DNA of 64,000 nt from Leptobrachium leishanense (Eukaryota; Chordata; Amphibia; Anura; Megophryidae): positions 13,097,738 to 13,161,737 of the forward strand of contig CM019075.1 of NCBI GenBank assembly GCA_009667805.1, written 5' to 3'. Made by a program: the position numbers and the translations under genes. Below, one piece after another: positions 48,179 through 59,755 of this stretch. Within the stretch, counting starts at the first letter, position 1. The number at the start of each line of letters is the position of its first letter. The notes below the pieces were generated by a model that was given only the letters and a program-made list of their open reading frames with translations, was not told the DNA's origin and searched no databases.

Positions 48179-48189
48179 CACGAAAGGGC
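48179..48189 (+). other. Self-priming primer-binding site of gypsy element 2
   Basis: CACGAAAGGGC, one base after the 5' LTR, is the exact reverse complement of GCCCTTTCGTG at 47686-47696, the predicted first 11 nt of the element RNA. Tf1 of fission yeast primes reverse transcription this way with an 11-nt match, and the vertebrate sushi elements belong to the same group. No match to a common tRNA 3' end ending in TGG is seen here. Confidence 0.78.
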
Positions 48190-48190
48190 C

Positions 48191-49122
48191 ATGGACCTTG
48201 CAGGGACCGCTCAGCAATTCTCTGGTCTAGAAAGCCGTTTGGAGGAGCAAGATCACCGTCTTGATCAGTTCGCCCAGGCCCTCCAAACACTGCTCACCCG
48301 TACCGCCCCTACCCAGGTAGAGGTTTCCCCTCCCGTGAATCCTCTCCCTTCCGAACCGTTCTCTGTGCCCACCTCGTACCCTAACTTGCTACCTCCAGTA
48401 CGTTATGGGGGCGATCCTACCGCCTGTCGAGGTTTTCTGAACCAGATTTCCATTCATTTCGAATTAACCCCGTGGTCTTACCCTACAGATCGTGCCAAAA
48501 TCGCCTTTGTCATCAACCATCTTACCGACAAAGCGTTGAGTTGGGCTAACCCTCTTTGGGATACCGATAAACCGATTGTCTATAATTATCGTGACTTTAT
48601 GTCGGCCTTTCGTAGGGTGTTTGACCCTCCCGGGCGTAAAACCAATGCCGCAAAATCCTTGTTACGCTTGCGCCAGGGTGCGAAATCACTGGGTGAATAT
48701 GCTCTGGAGTTTAGATCATTGGCTTCTGAATTGAACTGGAACAATGAGGCTTTGATAGCCGTGTTTTCTGAGGGCCTGAACGATGAGTTGCAAGATGAGA
48801 TAGCGGCCAGAGATCTCCCAGGGGACCTGGAAGACTTGATTACTTACCTGTCCTTTATCATGAACGCCTTCGCCATCGTCGACTTACTAAGGAGAGGTCT
48901 AAAAGACCACCGGTTAGGCAGCCTCCCCGGTTTTCTGTACCTTTGCTTCCCGAGTCTCATCCTCCCCCCGAACCCATGCAATTAGATAGCACCAAGATCC
49001 CTGATAGTGAAAAACAACGCAGACGACGTGAGGGTTTATGCCTGTACTGTGGTTTGGGGGGTCATTTCCTTAAGGGCTGTTCCAAACGCCCCCAGGGTCC
49101 ATCGGGAAACTCTCATGCCTAA
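48191..49122 (+). pseudogene. gag of gypsy element 2 (one frameshift)
   Basis: The ATG at 48191 lies only 13 nt after the 5' LTR, directly behind the primer site. The first frame gives a coiled-coil-like start (LESRLEEQDHRLDQFAQAL, about residues 12-30), a capsid block (YGGDPTACRGFLNQISIHFE) and LTDKALSWANPLWD. It is lost near 48850, and the open frame then runs out at 48985. The neighbouring frame continues with the zinc knuckle [14 protein letters not shown] and stops at 49120-49122. Gag builds the virus-like particle. The N-terminal coiled coil is what element 1 lacks. Pol follows in a different frame, starting from about 49123. Confidence 0.9.
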
Positions 49123-52100
49123 GTGCCTCTAGGGGACAGCTCTTAGGCGCTTTTCCTTCGTCCCCCAAACTGGAAAATAGACTCCGGGTTCCGGTTACTC
49201 TATCCTGGGAGAGTTCCCGTAACCCGGTACAACTCTATGCCTTAGTAGACTCTGGTGCTGCCGATAACTTTATTGACATAAATTTTGCTCGCAAACATGC
49301 CATACCCCTGGTTGAAAAAGAAACCCCATTACTTGTACAGGCCATCGATGGCAGACCTCTCGAAACCCCTTTTGTTTTGTTTGAATCTCGCAATATTACT
49401 GTTGGGATAGGACTGTGTCATAAAGAAAGTATGTTCTTCCATGCTATTTCGTCCCCTTCCTATCCTATCGTACTGGGTTACCCCTGGTTAACCCGCCATA
49501 ACCCTGTTATTGACTGGCGAGCTCGTCAGATCGCGAAGTGGGATAATGATTGTATGGCTTCTTGTATTGAGATTCCACTATCCATTAATGTCTTGAATTT
49601 GCCTACGGCCCCTCCTCTGACGACTTCCATTCCTGTCCCCTACTCGGACTTGGCACCTGTGTTTGACAAAAGAGAGGCCGATAGATTACCCCCCCATCGT
49701 TCTTACGATTGTGCCATCGACCTTCTTCCTGGTACCATGCCTCCAAAAGGGGCTGTCTATCCTTTGTCCGTGAAGGAACATAGGGTTTTGGAGGAGTACA
49801 TTAAAGATTCCCTTAAAAAAGGGTTTATTCGTCCTTCCTCCTCTCCCGCTGGGGCAGGGTTTTTCTTTGTGCAGAAAAAGGAGGGTGATCTTAGACCCTG
49901 TATCGATTTTCGAGGGTTGAACAAGATCACCGTTAAAAATGCCTACCCCATTCCACTCATCCCCGAGCTGTTTGACCGCCTGAAACATTCCAAAATCTTT
50001 TCGAAACTGGATCTCAGAGGAGCGTACAATTTAATAAGAATCAAACACGGGGATGAGTGGAAGACTGCGTTTAACACCAGGTTAGGGCATTACGAGTACT
50101 TGGTTATGCCCTTCGGTTTATGTAACGCTCCAGCAGTGTTTCAGGCGTTTATTAATGATGTGTTACGAGAGTACACCCCTTGTTTTGTCGTGGTTTACCT
50201 TGATGATGTGTTAATACATTCCCCTGATCTGAATACCCACCACGTACATGTACGACTCGTCTTATCTAAGCTCTTGGCCAACGGCCTCTACTGCAAACTA
50301 GAAAAATGCCTATTCGATGTCCAACAGGTACAGTTTTTGGGTTATGTTATATCCTCCTCTGGTTTCATGATGGATCCCAAAAAAACTGGAGGCCATCAGT
50401 CACTGGCCTCTTCCCAAGGGCCTCAAGGCCATTCAAAGGTTTATTGGCTTCTCTAATTACTATAGACGGTTTATCAAGGGCTTTTCGTCCATTATTGCAC
50501 CCATTACAGCATTGACGAGAAAGGGAGGTGACACTCAGAATTGGTCCTCCAGTGCCCTGGAGGCTTTCGAACGGTTAAAGGAGGCCTTTTCCACTGCTCC
50601 CATTCTACACCACCCTGATCCCAATAGACCCTTCGTTTTAGAGGTTGACGCATCGGAAACCGGGGTAGGAGCCGTCTTGTCCCAACGTCCAGCTGATGAC
50701 AAGCCTATGCAACCCTGTGGTTTTTATTCTAGGAAATTGTCCCCTACCGAGGCCCGTTACGACATTGGGGACAGGGAATTGTTAGCCATTATTTTGGCCT
50801 TAAAAGAATGGCGCCATCTCTTGGAGGGCTCCACCTGTCCGTTTTCCATTCTCACTGACCACAAAAATTTGATTTACCTGTCCGAGGCAAAAAGGTTGAA
50901 CCCTAGACAAGCTCGATGGGCCCTTTTTCTCACCAGATTTGACTTCCTCATTACGTACAGACCCGGGTCTAAAAATGTTAAGGCCGACGCACTCTCCAGA
51001 CAATATGAACCCCTAGCAACTCCAGTGTCTGTACCTGTGTCCATAGTTCCCGAAAGGAAAATTTTAGCCTCTCTGAGTACACGAGTCGAGTCTCCTTTCT
51101 GGAACCTCTTACTCTCTAAACAGGCTCTGGCTCCCCCGTCTAAACCACAGAATAAGCTATTCGTTCCTTCTGTAGAGGTACCCACTGCTTTACAGCTCTT
51201 TCACGAATCCAAATTCGCTGGACATTTTGGGGTAAATAAAACTCTTGACTTGATTAAACGACACCTTTGGTGGCCGACACTTACTAAGGATGTAAAAGAT
51301 TACGTAACCACCTGTTTTGTTTGTACCCGTTCCAAATCCTCCCGCCTTTGTCCTGCTGGCCTCCTCCAACCCCTACCGATCCCTGAGCGCCCTTGGTCTC
51401 ATTTAGCTATGGACTTCCTAGTGGAACTAACCCCTTCACTTGGTCATACTGTGATTTTTGTGGTTGTCGATCGCTTCTCTAAAATGGCACATTTTATTCC
51501 GTTAAAGAAGCTCCCCTCCTCCAGCGAGCTAGTACAGATTTTCACCAAAGAAATATTCAGACTACATGGTGTTCCTAATGTTCTCGTCTCGGATCGGGGT
51601 TCTCAGTTTATCTCTAAGTTCTGGAGAGGCTTCTGTCACCAGTTGGGCGTCAAACTGTCCTTTTCGTCCACGTATCACCCGCAAACGAACGGTTTAGCCG
51701 AAAGAACCAACCAAACGCTTGAGACTTATTTAAGGTGTTTTATTTCTGACGCACAGGATGATTGGGTTACTCTGTTACCATGGGCAGAATTTGCGTATAA
51801 CAACGCCACATCACAGTCGACAAAATTTTCTCCTTTCGAAATAGTCACGGGTATGCATCCCACTATTTTTCCATCCTCGTTCTCCCCCAGAACATTCCTG
51901 CCCTGGAGGAACACCTAGATAAGCTCCGGGTTATTTGGGAGAAGACCAGGTTGAATCTAGAATCCGCTTCCTTGAGCCAGAAGCGGGCGGCTGATCGGAG
52001 GCGCAGACCTCCACCAGTGTACCATGTGGGTGACAGGGTTTGGCTCAGCACACGCCACATTCGTCTGAAGGTCCCGTCTATGAAATTCGCGCCTCGTTTT

Positions 52101-52626
52101 ATCGGTCCGTATAAAATACTCCGATGTATCAATCCCGTAGTATACGCACTGCAATTGCCTGTCTCTTTGCGTATTCCCAACTCCTTTCATGTCTCTTTAT
52201 TGAAGCCGCTCTCCTGCAACCGTTTTACTCGCCCTGACTCCTCCTCCCCCTGTGGTGGTTGATGGGACTCCCGAGTATGAAATTGAGTCCATCTTGGATT
52301 CCCGTTATGTCCGCAATCGCTTGCAGTATTTGGTTCATTGGACTGGCTATGGCCCCGCGGATCGCACATGGGTTTCGTCACGTGACGTTCATGCTTCTCG
52401 ATTGGTCTCCGCCTTTCATCGTCGTTTTCCCGATCGCCCGGCTCCCAGCCGCCCGGTGGGCGTTCCTCAAGGCGGGGGTGCTGTCAGGGCTCGGCGGGCG
52501 CCGCCGGCCCGGCGTCCCGCCGGGCCGCCGACCCGGCATCCTTCTTCCCGGCTCCGGGGTCGGCTTCCTCTCCGAGTCCTGTGTGCGCGCAGTAGGCGCG
52601 CGCGCTGCCGGCAGTTCCGGATTTAG
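49123..52626 (+). pseudogene. pol of gypsy element 2: protease to chromodomain (three frameshifts)
   Basis: The protease site VDSGAADNF is at about 49245. RT carries [13 protein letters not shown] and YLDD near 50200. A break lies at a run of seven A (50379-50385). The next frame to 51918 holds RNase H (VDASETGVG), the integrase zinc-binding region and catalytic Asp, Asp and Glu regions (MDFLVEL, SDRGSQF, HPQTNGLAERTNQ). A second break lies near the C-run at 51884-51888 and a third near the C-run at 52246-52250. The last frame carries the chromodomain (YLVHWTGYGPADRTWV, about 52327-52374) and runs about 145 nt into the 3' LTR before a stop. As written the copy cannot make a full polyprotein, but see the finding on possible sequencing error. 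Confidence 0.92.
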
Positions 52627-53217
52627 CCCTCCCGGCGGCGCGACGTCACCAATCTCCATGTGACCGCGAAGGACCAATCAGCAGGCAAGGCACCAGATTT
52701 AAACTTGCTTTTCTCATTCCTCAGTGCCCTTTCGTGGTTTTGCCTGTCTGACCCTTAAGTGCTCGTTTATTTCACTCAATTTGACTTACTGTGTATGACC
52801 TGGCTATCTCTCTCGACTTGTGTACCTCTATACCCCTTGACCCGGCTTGTTACTTGACTCTGTTTTCGCCTATACCCTATTGCTTTCTGATATACGTTCC
52901 TGGCTTACCAGCGTTTACACCAGCCACTCTAAGGACTGGTTCCTGTCCTCCTTGTGTCCCTGCCTTATAGGTTCACCTCCTGTTTGTGCGAAACCCAGCC
53001 ACTATAAGGACTGGTACCGCATTGTGACTCTATCTTGCTTTACCGGCACTGCCGTTACGTACCCTTGGTTGGTGTTGGCCTGAAGACAGGGCAGCCCTCA
53101 TTATTTGTGTTAACCCAGCCACTACAAGGACTGGTTTCTCTTCTACGTACTCGAGGCTCCTGTTTTCACTTAGGGCTAACCGTTCGTCCACCCTCAGGTA
53201 CGTGAGCGTGCCTGACA
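52482..53217 (+). repeat. 3' LTR of gypsy element 2 (736 bp)
   Basis: Preceded by the purine tract AAGGCGGGGG, likely the plus-strand primer. The four differences from the 5' LTR all fall within the first 165 bp; the remaining 570 bp are identical. Confidence 0.95.
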
Positions 53218-53222
53218 GGAAC

Positions 53223-53647
53223 TCTCTGTCTGTGCAAAACCTCTCAGTGGTGGATTACTAGGTCTCTGGCAAGTCACTGTATCGATCCCCAGCGTCGGCA
53301 AGGCAGCGCCTGCTCTCTGGCCTGGTAACAATCGCTCACAGTCTCACGTGGGTCTTACTCTGTTCACCCCTCGGCTCACACTTACTCTCCTTTGCACGAG
53401 GCTGCGGATGTCCTTTCCTCCTTCTCCACCCACTTCCTGTCTCTGCCCCAAAGCATGCTAGAAAACGTAGTCCAGTAAAGTTTACATTGCGCTTGTCTCC
53501 CTCTGGTGGCCAAACCCGAAATTAACGCTTTGTCACTTATGATTGCAAGTTGTTGCGAGTCAGTGACTGCTTTAGTGTTAACATATGGTGCTGTATTTTT
53601 AGGATAATCTGTTTATAATATTGTTTTATGTAGATATCCACATTTAT
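53223..53647. other. Right flank of gypsy element 2, no gene
   Basis: Continues the older sequence interrupted at 47441. It includes CTCCCTCTGGTGGCCAAACC near 53500, a phrase common in retroelement-derived repeats. Not assigned. Confidence 0.4.
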
Positions 53648-53651
53648 TTAA

Positions 53652-54405
53652 CCCCTTAGTGTCCGGACGGTTTTACAAAAGTTCGTCCTTTAGTGCCCGC
53701 TGCTGTTTGTACATTTCTGCGCTGTTGGTGTTTAGGTCATATTTTCCTCTTACTCGTTTATGGAGCCCACACATATTATATACCATTTTTCCCGCCACTA
53801 AATGGACTTTCTAAAGATACAATTATTTCCATCATATCATATATTTACTATAAAAAAATGGAATATGATGAAAAAATTGACAAAACACACTTTTTTGAAA
53901 TGTAATCCCCAAAATCTAAAACTGCCAATCTATCTCCACTTGGCAGCTAGGGGGTTAACTGCCCCACTGACGTCCTCACACATAAGGTGAGGATGTCAGT
54001 GGGAGGGGGGGTGACTCATAGGCTTGGCTGACATCCAAGATGTCAGCCACCTCCAGGTTTGAATTGCGATCCATAAGCAAAATAGTTAATGTTATACACC
54101 GAGACTCTCCCCTTTCCAGCTCTGTGATTTTTGTTTTCCTACGATGTATGGTTGGGGAGATAGATGACTTCAAATGAGCCCCCTCCCCTTCCTGATTTTT
54201 ATTGCAGGCACCGGTGGGAACCTGCCGATGACGTCATCACACAGCATGATGACATCATTGTGCCTGCCGGCCCCCTAAAATGGCAGGGCAGACTTCCAGC
54301 CTGCCAGACCGCTGCAGGAGCCGGAAAGGGAGGTAAGTATCGGGTGGTAGGGAGGTTAGGAGTCCCCTGACGTACCATGTACGTCCACGGGTCTAAGGGA
54401 AGGGG
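53652..54405. mobile_element. TTAA-bounded MITE cluster (piggyBac/Kolobok-like)
   Basis: TTAA occurs at 53648-53651, 53955-53958 and 54406-54409, each next to a CCCCT or AGGGG end. The first unit (53652-53954) has ends CCCCTTAGTGTCC and GGCAGCTAGGGG. The second has CTGCCCCACTGACG and GGGAAGGGG. Inside lies a hairpin at about 53967-54001 (ACTGACGTCCTCAC with GTGAGGATGTCAGT). Whether this is one or two elements is unresolved. Confidence 0.55.
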
Positions 54406-54409
54406 TTAA

Positions 54410-55365
54410 TATTTAACTGCCACCAATGGTGGAGATAGGGGGTTCCAAATAAACAAGGTTTTTTTTCTTTTTTTTGGTTTGTTAATGCAGCAATATTGTT
54501 CCCATTTCAATTATAATGTGAACAATGATGCTGCACTAACGATTTTTGTATGCGGTGCGTTTGTTAAAAATCGTGTAATTTTCCCCAAAAATAAATGTAA
54601 CGAGACCCCATCTCTAATTTTTTTTAACAAGCGCACCCCATACAAAATATAATCGCAATTGCTCGCATGTTAAAATGTGAAAAAAAAAACACTTTACACT
54701 TTGTAAATTATTGAAAATTCATATTTTATTGCATTTTTTTGTTATAATATGCAGACAGGACATGACGTATACATATAATAATGACATATTATGAATCTGC
54801 CGAGTCTGACGGAAAGAACGATATATAATATGTCTGGGTCATATAATAAAATAAGCCTTCAAAACACGTTTAAACAAGATGAGCAAAACCGGTAAAAATG
54901 AATTCAGCACAGGGGCGGGAAAAGCCTCAGCAGCGAAAGGGTTAATGTCTTAATGATCAATTCTAGGATACTGATTAGTAAAGCTTTCAGACCTGAGGAA
55001 GAGAGGTTACACTCTCGAAAGCTTGTCTTTTAAATGTAATGTTAGTGCAATAAAAAGGTATCACTACGTACTGCTATACTCTGGTGATTTTTTTTATATA
55101 TATATATTTATATTTATTTCCAATACCCTGTTAATGTCATGTATCGACAATTTGGCTAGTGAAAGCTGTTCATGGCTTCCTTTTAGCAGTCTGCATAACA
55201 GGGCGTCCTAGTGGCTTTTGAACTTTCCCTAAATCAATTTGTCTTTATAAAACAAGCTTTTATTCGTTTTTTTTCCTACCCATGGCAAGTTAACCCTTTT
55301 TTTAAAGGAAGAGTCCTCAGACTTCTCCTCCCTCCTGACCTAAACTCACGCACTGTACTAACCAG

Positions 55366-55370
<5 letters not shown>
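54410..55370. other. Intergenic DNA with old repeat fragments, no gene
   Basis: AT-rich. AGCGAAAGGGTTAATG at about 54935 looks like another TTAA-type MITE end. CCTGAGGAAGAGAGGTTACA and GCAATAAAAAGGTATCAC (54990-55065) match the small repeat at 3579-3677. Confidence 0.45.
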
Positions 55371-55401
<31 letters not shown>

Positions 55402-56285
55402 GGTTATCCAAAGAGATCCGAATTGCTTGAGAAAGGTAACCGAACGCTGAAAATCAGCGTTCGGTTACCTTTCCTGGCCATTCGGCTATCCAGAGAGCAG
55501 GCAGTTCGCCAAATCCTGGCGAATTGCCTGCACATACGGTGCCTGTTCGGTGCCTGTTCGAGGGCAGTGAAATCCCCATCAAAAAGCACTGCTTCGGCTA
55601 TTCAGAGAACACAAACCAGCAGTGAAAGGTTCCCGAAATGCCCTGCCATTCGGTGGTTTAATTCGGCAGGTTTATTCAGGTGAATCCCATAGGCTTCAAT
55701 GTTAAAAATATTCCCGTTTTAATTCAATATCTAATAAACCATTCATTATGAAATTCTGCAGTAAAGAGTCTCTTTATTTATAGATCTTTTAGGATATTTT
55801 AAGCATTTTTTTTTTATTTATTTTTTTAAAATCCGTTTTTTTTTTTTTTTTTTTTAAGTTTCCTTATTTTTTCTGTAACAGCCCTCTTTATTATCATTCA
55901 TTGGATCATATGTAAATTTCAGACATTTTCGCTCAGTAGTTTCTTTGCAAACAGCGTTTCATTTTCACACATTTACACAAGCTATTTTGCTAATTTATTC
56001 ACCTCCCTCGTCTGCGTTCGGCTCCGGTTTTCGGCAGGTTAATCCAGATGTTTTTGTGGCTTTTCTGCGTGCATTCGCTGGGTTTTGCGGTTAGTTTTCG
56101 TCAGGTTTGCGGCAGCTTTTCCCTGCAATTCGGGGACCCTGTGGTGTTTGCTGAATACACCGCAGGGTCACCGAAATGGGATCGGCAAAAGGAACCGAAT
56201 TGAAGAGAACGAAAAGACACCGAACGTGCGGTGACTTTTCGAATCTCTTTGAATTACCCTGTATATATATATATATATATATATA
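55371..56285. mobile_element. Family A transposon, copy 4 (55399-56261), inside a TA tract
   Basis: The best-preserved member at 863 bp. The ends CAGGGTTATCCAAAGAG and CTTTGAATTACCCTG sit in (TA)n on both sides (55371-55398 and 56262-56285). A perfect hairpin near the left end pairs GGTAACCGAACGCTGA with TCAGCGTTCGGTTACC. At the other end CGGTGTCTTTTCG pairs with CGAAAAGTCACCG. It is the inverse of the 4098-4950 copy. No transposase. Confidence 0.82.
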
Positions 56286-56825
56286 TTTAAAACAATCTCT
56301 GTCGCTAACCTGAACAGGAGATGTAATATGCTGCGTGTCCTGTTGTCAGAAAAGTGGAGCGAGGCCATTTTTGACTTTCTGGGGTTGTCTTACGCCCCCT
56401 GCTGGTATTGAGGTGCTCTCTTATGTTTCACATGGTGATATGAATATTTATGTGTTTATGTAGTTGTACAAATAAAGCACGTTAATATAAAGTGTAAATA
56501 TGTCTAGAAAGAGAAACAAGTCACCTGTTACAGTTTCGTGTGGCACGACTTATTATGTTATATCACTTGTTTTTTTCACTTTGCCTGCGTTTGTGGATGA
56601 TTAACAGACAATATTACATATTTCTTAAAGCATTTAGCAACATTGTTGAGTTAATCTTTTGCTATAGGAGAAGCAAGGTGTGTGTTTATTATTAATTGGA
56701 ATCACTTTCTCCAGCAAGTCAGTCCCTGTAATATGCAGTATATGCCTCATACATACACAGCTATAACGTGCTATATGAAGTATCAGACTCATACTAACTG
56801 CTGGACAATGCAATTTCAGACTTTT
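56286..56825. other. Intergenic DNA leading into a satellite
   Basis: No gene. From about 56750, loosely repeated TGCTATATGAAGTATCAGAC words announce the array that follows. Confidence 0.45.
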
Positions 56826-57055
56826 GTATAGTGCTATATGACACAGTATCAGACTTGTTTATATTGCTATATGACACAGTATCAGACTTGTTTATATTGC
56901 TATATGACACAGTATCAGACTTGTTTATATTGCTATATGAGACAGTATCAGACTTGTTTATATTGCTATATGACACAGTATCAGACTTGTTTATATTGCT
57001 ATATGACACAGTATCAGACTTGTTTATATTGCTATATGCAGTATCAGACTTGTAG
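56826..57055. repeat. Minisatellite, 33-bp unit, 7 copies
   Basis: The unit is GCTATATGACACAGTATCAG then ACTTGTTTATATT. 33 is divisible by three, hence open frames on both strands. Related but decayed units reappear at 59000-59175, beyond the next array. Confidence 0.95.
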
Positions 57056-57284
57056 ATAGTGTTAGACCATAGGCGTGCGCAGGGGGTTTGTGGTGGTAAT
57101 GTTGGGTGAAGAGGTCCTCTTTCATTGACAGTTTAGATGTCCTTTATCTGGTTCAGGATGAAAAACATAAAATCTAACAGTATCTCTGATTACATTCTGT
57201 TATTTCTAATGAAAAATGTGCATTTTGTGCAAAATCTTCTAACATAAGGTTTCAGTTAATAAATGTTCCGTGTGTGTACATCCT

Positions 57285-58985
57285 AATGTAACGGGCTGAG
57301 CACGCCAGTGTCTGCACATCCTAATGTAACGGGCTGAGCACGCCAGTGTCTGCACACCCTAATGTAACGGGCTGAGCACGCCAGTGTCTGCACATCCTAA
57401 TGTAACGGGCTGAGCACGCCAGTGTCTGCACACCCTAATGTAACGGGCTGAGCACGCCAGTGTCTGCACACCCTAATGTAACGGGCTGAGCACGCCAGTG
57501 TCTGCACACCCTAATGTAACGGGCTGAGCACGCCAGTGTCTGCACACCCTAATGTAACGGGCTGAGCACGCCAGTGTCTGCACACCCTAATGTAACGGGC
57601 TGAGCACGCCAGTGTCTGCACACCCTAATGTAACGGGCTGAGCATGCCAGTGTCTGCACACCCTAATGTAACGGGCTGAGCACGCCAGTGTCTGCACACC
57701 CTAATGTAACGGGCTGAGCACGCCAGTGTCTGCACACCCTAATGTAACGGGCTGAGCACGCCAGTGTCTGCACATCCTAATGCAACGGGATGTGCACGCC
57801 AGTGTCTGCACACCCTAATGTAACGGGCTGAGCACGCCAGTGTCTGCACACCCTAATGTAACGGGCTGAGCACGCCAGTGTCTGCACACCCTAATGTAAC
57901 GGGCTGAGCACGCCAGTGTCTGCACACCCTAATGTAACGGGCTGAGCACGCCAGTGTCTGCACACCCTAATGTAACGGGCTGAGCACGCCAGTGTATGCA
58001 CACCCTAATGTAACAGGCTGAGCACGCCACTGTCAGCACACCCTAATGTAACGGCCTGAGCACGCCAGTGTCTGCACACGCTAATGTAACGGGCTGAGCA
58101 TGCCAGTGTCTGCACACCCTAATGTAACGGGCTGAGCACGCCAGTGTCTGCACACCCTAATGTAACGGGCTGAGCACGCCAGTGTCTGCACACGCTAATG
58201 TAACGGGCTGAGCATGCCAGTGTCTGCACACCCTAATGTAACGGCCTGAGCACGCCAGTGTCTGCACACGCTAATGTAACGGGCTGAGCACGCCAGTGTC
58301 TGCACACCCTAATGTAACGGGCTGAGCACGCCAGTGTCTGCACACCCTAATGTAACGGGCTGAGCACGCCAGTGTCTGCACACCCTAATGTAACGGCCTG
58401 AGCACGCCAGTGTCTGCACACACTAATGTAACGGCCTGAGCACGCCAGTGTCTGCACACGCTAATGTAACGGGCTGAGCACGCCAGTGTCTGCACACCAT
58501 GATGTTACAGGCTGCACACGCCAGTGTCTGCACACCCTAATGTAACGGACTGAGCACGCCAGTGTCTGTACACCCTAATATAACGGGCTGAGCACGCCAG
58601 TGTCTGCACACCCTAATATAACGGGCTGAGCACGCCAGTGTCTGTACACCATAATGTTACAGGCTGCACACGCCAGTGTCTGCACACCCTAATGTAACGG
58701 ACTGAGCACGCCAGTGTCTGTACACCCTAATGTTGCAGGCTGCACACGCCAGTGTCTGTACACCCTAATGTAACGGACTGAGCACGCCAGTGTCTGTACA
58801 CCCTAATGTTGCAGGCTGCACACGCCAGTGTCTGTACACCCTAATGTAACGGGCTGAGCACGCCACTGTCTGCACACCCTAATGTAACGGACTGAGCACG
58901 TCAGTGTCTGCACACCCTAATGTTAAGGGCTACGCAAGCAAGTGTCTGCACACCCTAATGCAATGGGCTGCACACGCCAGTGTGC
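57285..58985. repeat. Minisatellite, 38-bp unit, about 45 copies
   Basis: The unit is CCTAATGTAACGGGCTGAGC then ACGCCAGTGTCTGCACAC. Units up to about 58480 are nearly identical. The last 500 bp alternate with variants such as TTGCAGGCTGCACACGCC. At about 57066, between this and the previous array, ATAGGCGTGCGCAGGGGG resembles a common hAT repeat end. Confidence 0.97.
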
Positions 58986-58999
58986 TAGGTTATGTAATC

Positions 59000-59175
59000 T
59001 GTCTTCTATATAGTGCTAGATAATGCAGTACCAGTCCTTGTATATATTGCTATATAAAGCAGTATAATCTTTGTATATATTGCTATATAAAGCAGTATGA
59101 GCTTTGTATATATTGCGATATAAAAGCAGTATCTGATTTGTATATGGTGCTACATAATACAGTATCAGACACATA
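59000..59175. repeat. Decayed AT-rich satellite units
   Basis: Four units of TATATATTGCTATATAAAGC followed by AGTAT(AATC/GAGC)TTTG. They correspond to the 33-bp array at 56826-57055 but are more diverged. Confidence 0.75.
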
Positions 59176-59755
59176 ATCACTGCTAGATACTCCTGTGTTA
59201 TAGTGTTGTTTCAGATACAAAGCACTGACGTCTGCGTCTCTGTTTAAAATCGTTGTACAGCCCGGTGCTGCGGTTCATCCCCAAACAAACAAGTGCAATA
59301 CAAAGTGCTAAACCTTCCGAAACTGTTTGGGAGGGCACCTATGTGTCTTTGCCTTTACTGGCAATTAAGCGGATGTGCTGGCGTTCATATACCCTAAGAA
59401 ACACACAGTAAAAGGCACCTTTAGAGAAATAACTTTGTGTGACAGCTTCTAGATTGCGTCTAGTGACTGTATTGACTGATGGTGGTGGGCCCTACAAACC
59501 TCTGCTGCTTGACATGGTTTAAGCAGGTCACAAGTGGGCTACATTGTCTAGTCAGCCCCTCTAATAAACGATTTCCCTATGGTTATTCAATATCAATTAT
59601 ATATGGCAAGACGTGTGTGTGACCTTCAGAGCTTGAACACCTTGAAAGACATGGTTGTAAGCAACTCATTATCTCAGTCCTCTTTTAGAGGAAACTTTCT
59701 GGATGAAGAATTGAAGAAGACACAAGACTGCTTCGTCGTTCCTTATTTTGATGTG
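59176..59755. other. Sequence downstream of LINGO4, probable 3' untranslated region
   Basis: On the minus strand this follows the LINGO4 stop. No convincing polyadenylation signal was identified by eye, and no repeat boundary or other gene is visible. Confidence 0.35.

Larger units (their letters stand above)
47442..53217 (+). mobile_element. Complete chromodomain Ty3/gypsy (sushi-type) element 2 with paired LTRs
   Basis: The 5,776-bp element has 736-bp LTRs at 47442-48177 and 52482-53217. They differ at four positions in my line-by-line comparison. The flanking GGAAC at 47437-47441 and 53218-53222 is an exact 5-bp target duplication. Gag and pol fill the inside in family order. The LTR ends TGTCAGG and CCTGACA are perfect 7-bp inverted repeats. 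Self-priming signals lie just after the 5' LTR. Four coding breaks are present although the LTRs are nearly identical. Confidence 0.96.

Noticed and set aside
57285..58985. Possible centromeric or telomeric satellite
   Set aside because: The 38-bp array is only 1.7 kb, sits near genes and resembles ordinary minisatellites; there is no telomere motif.
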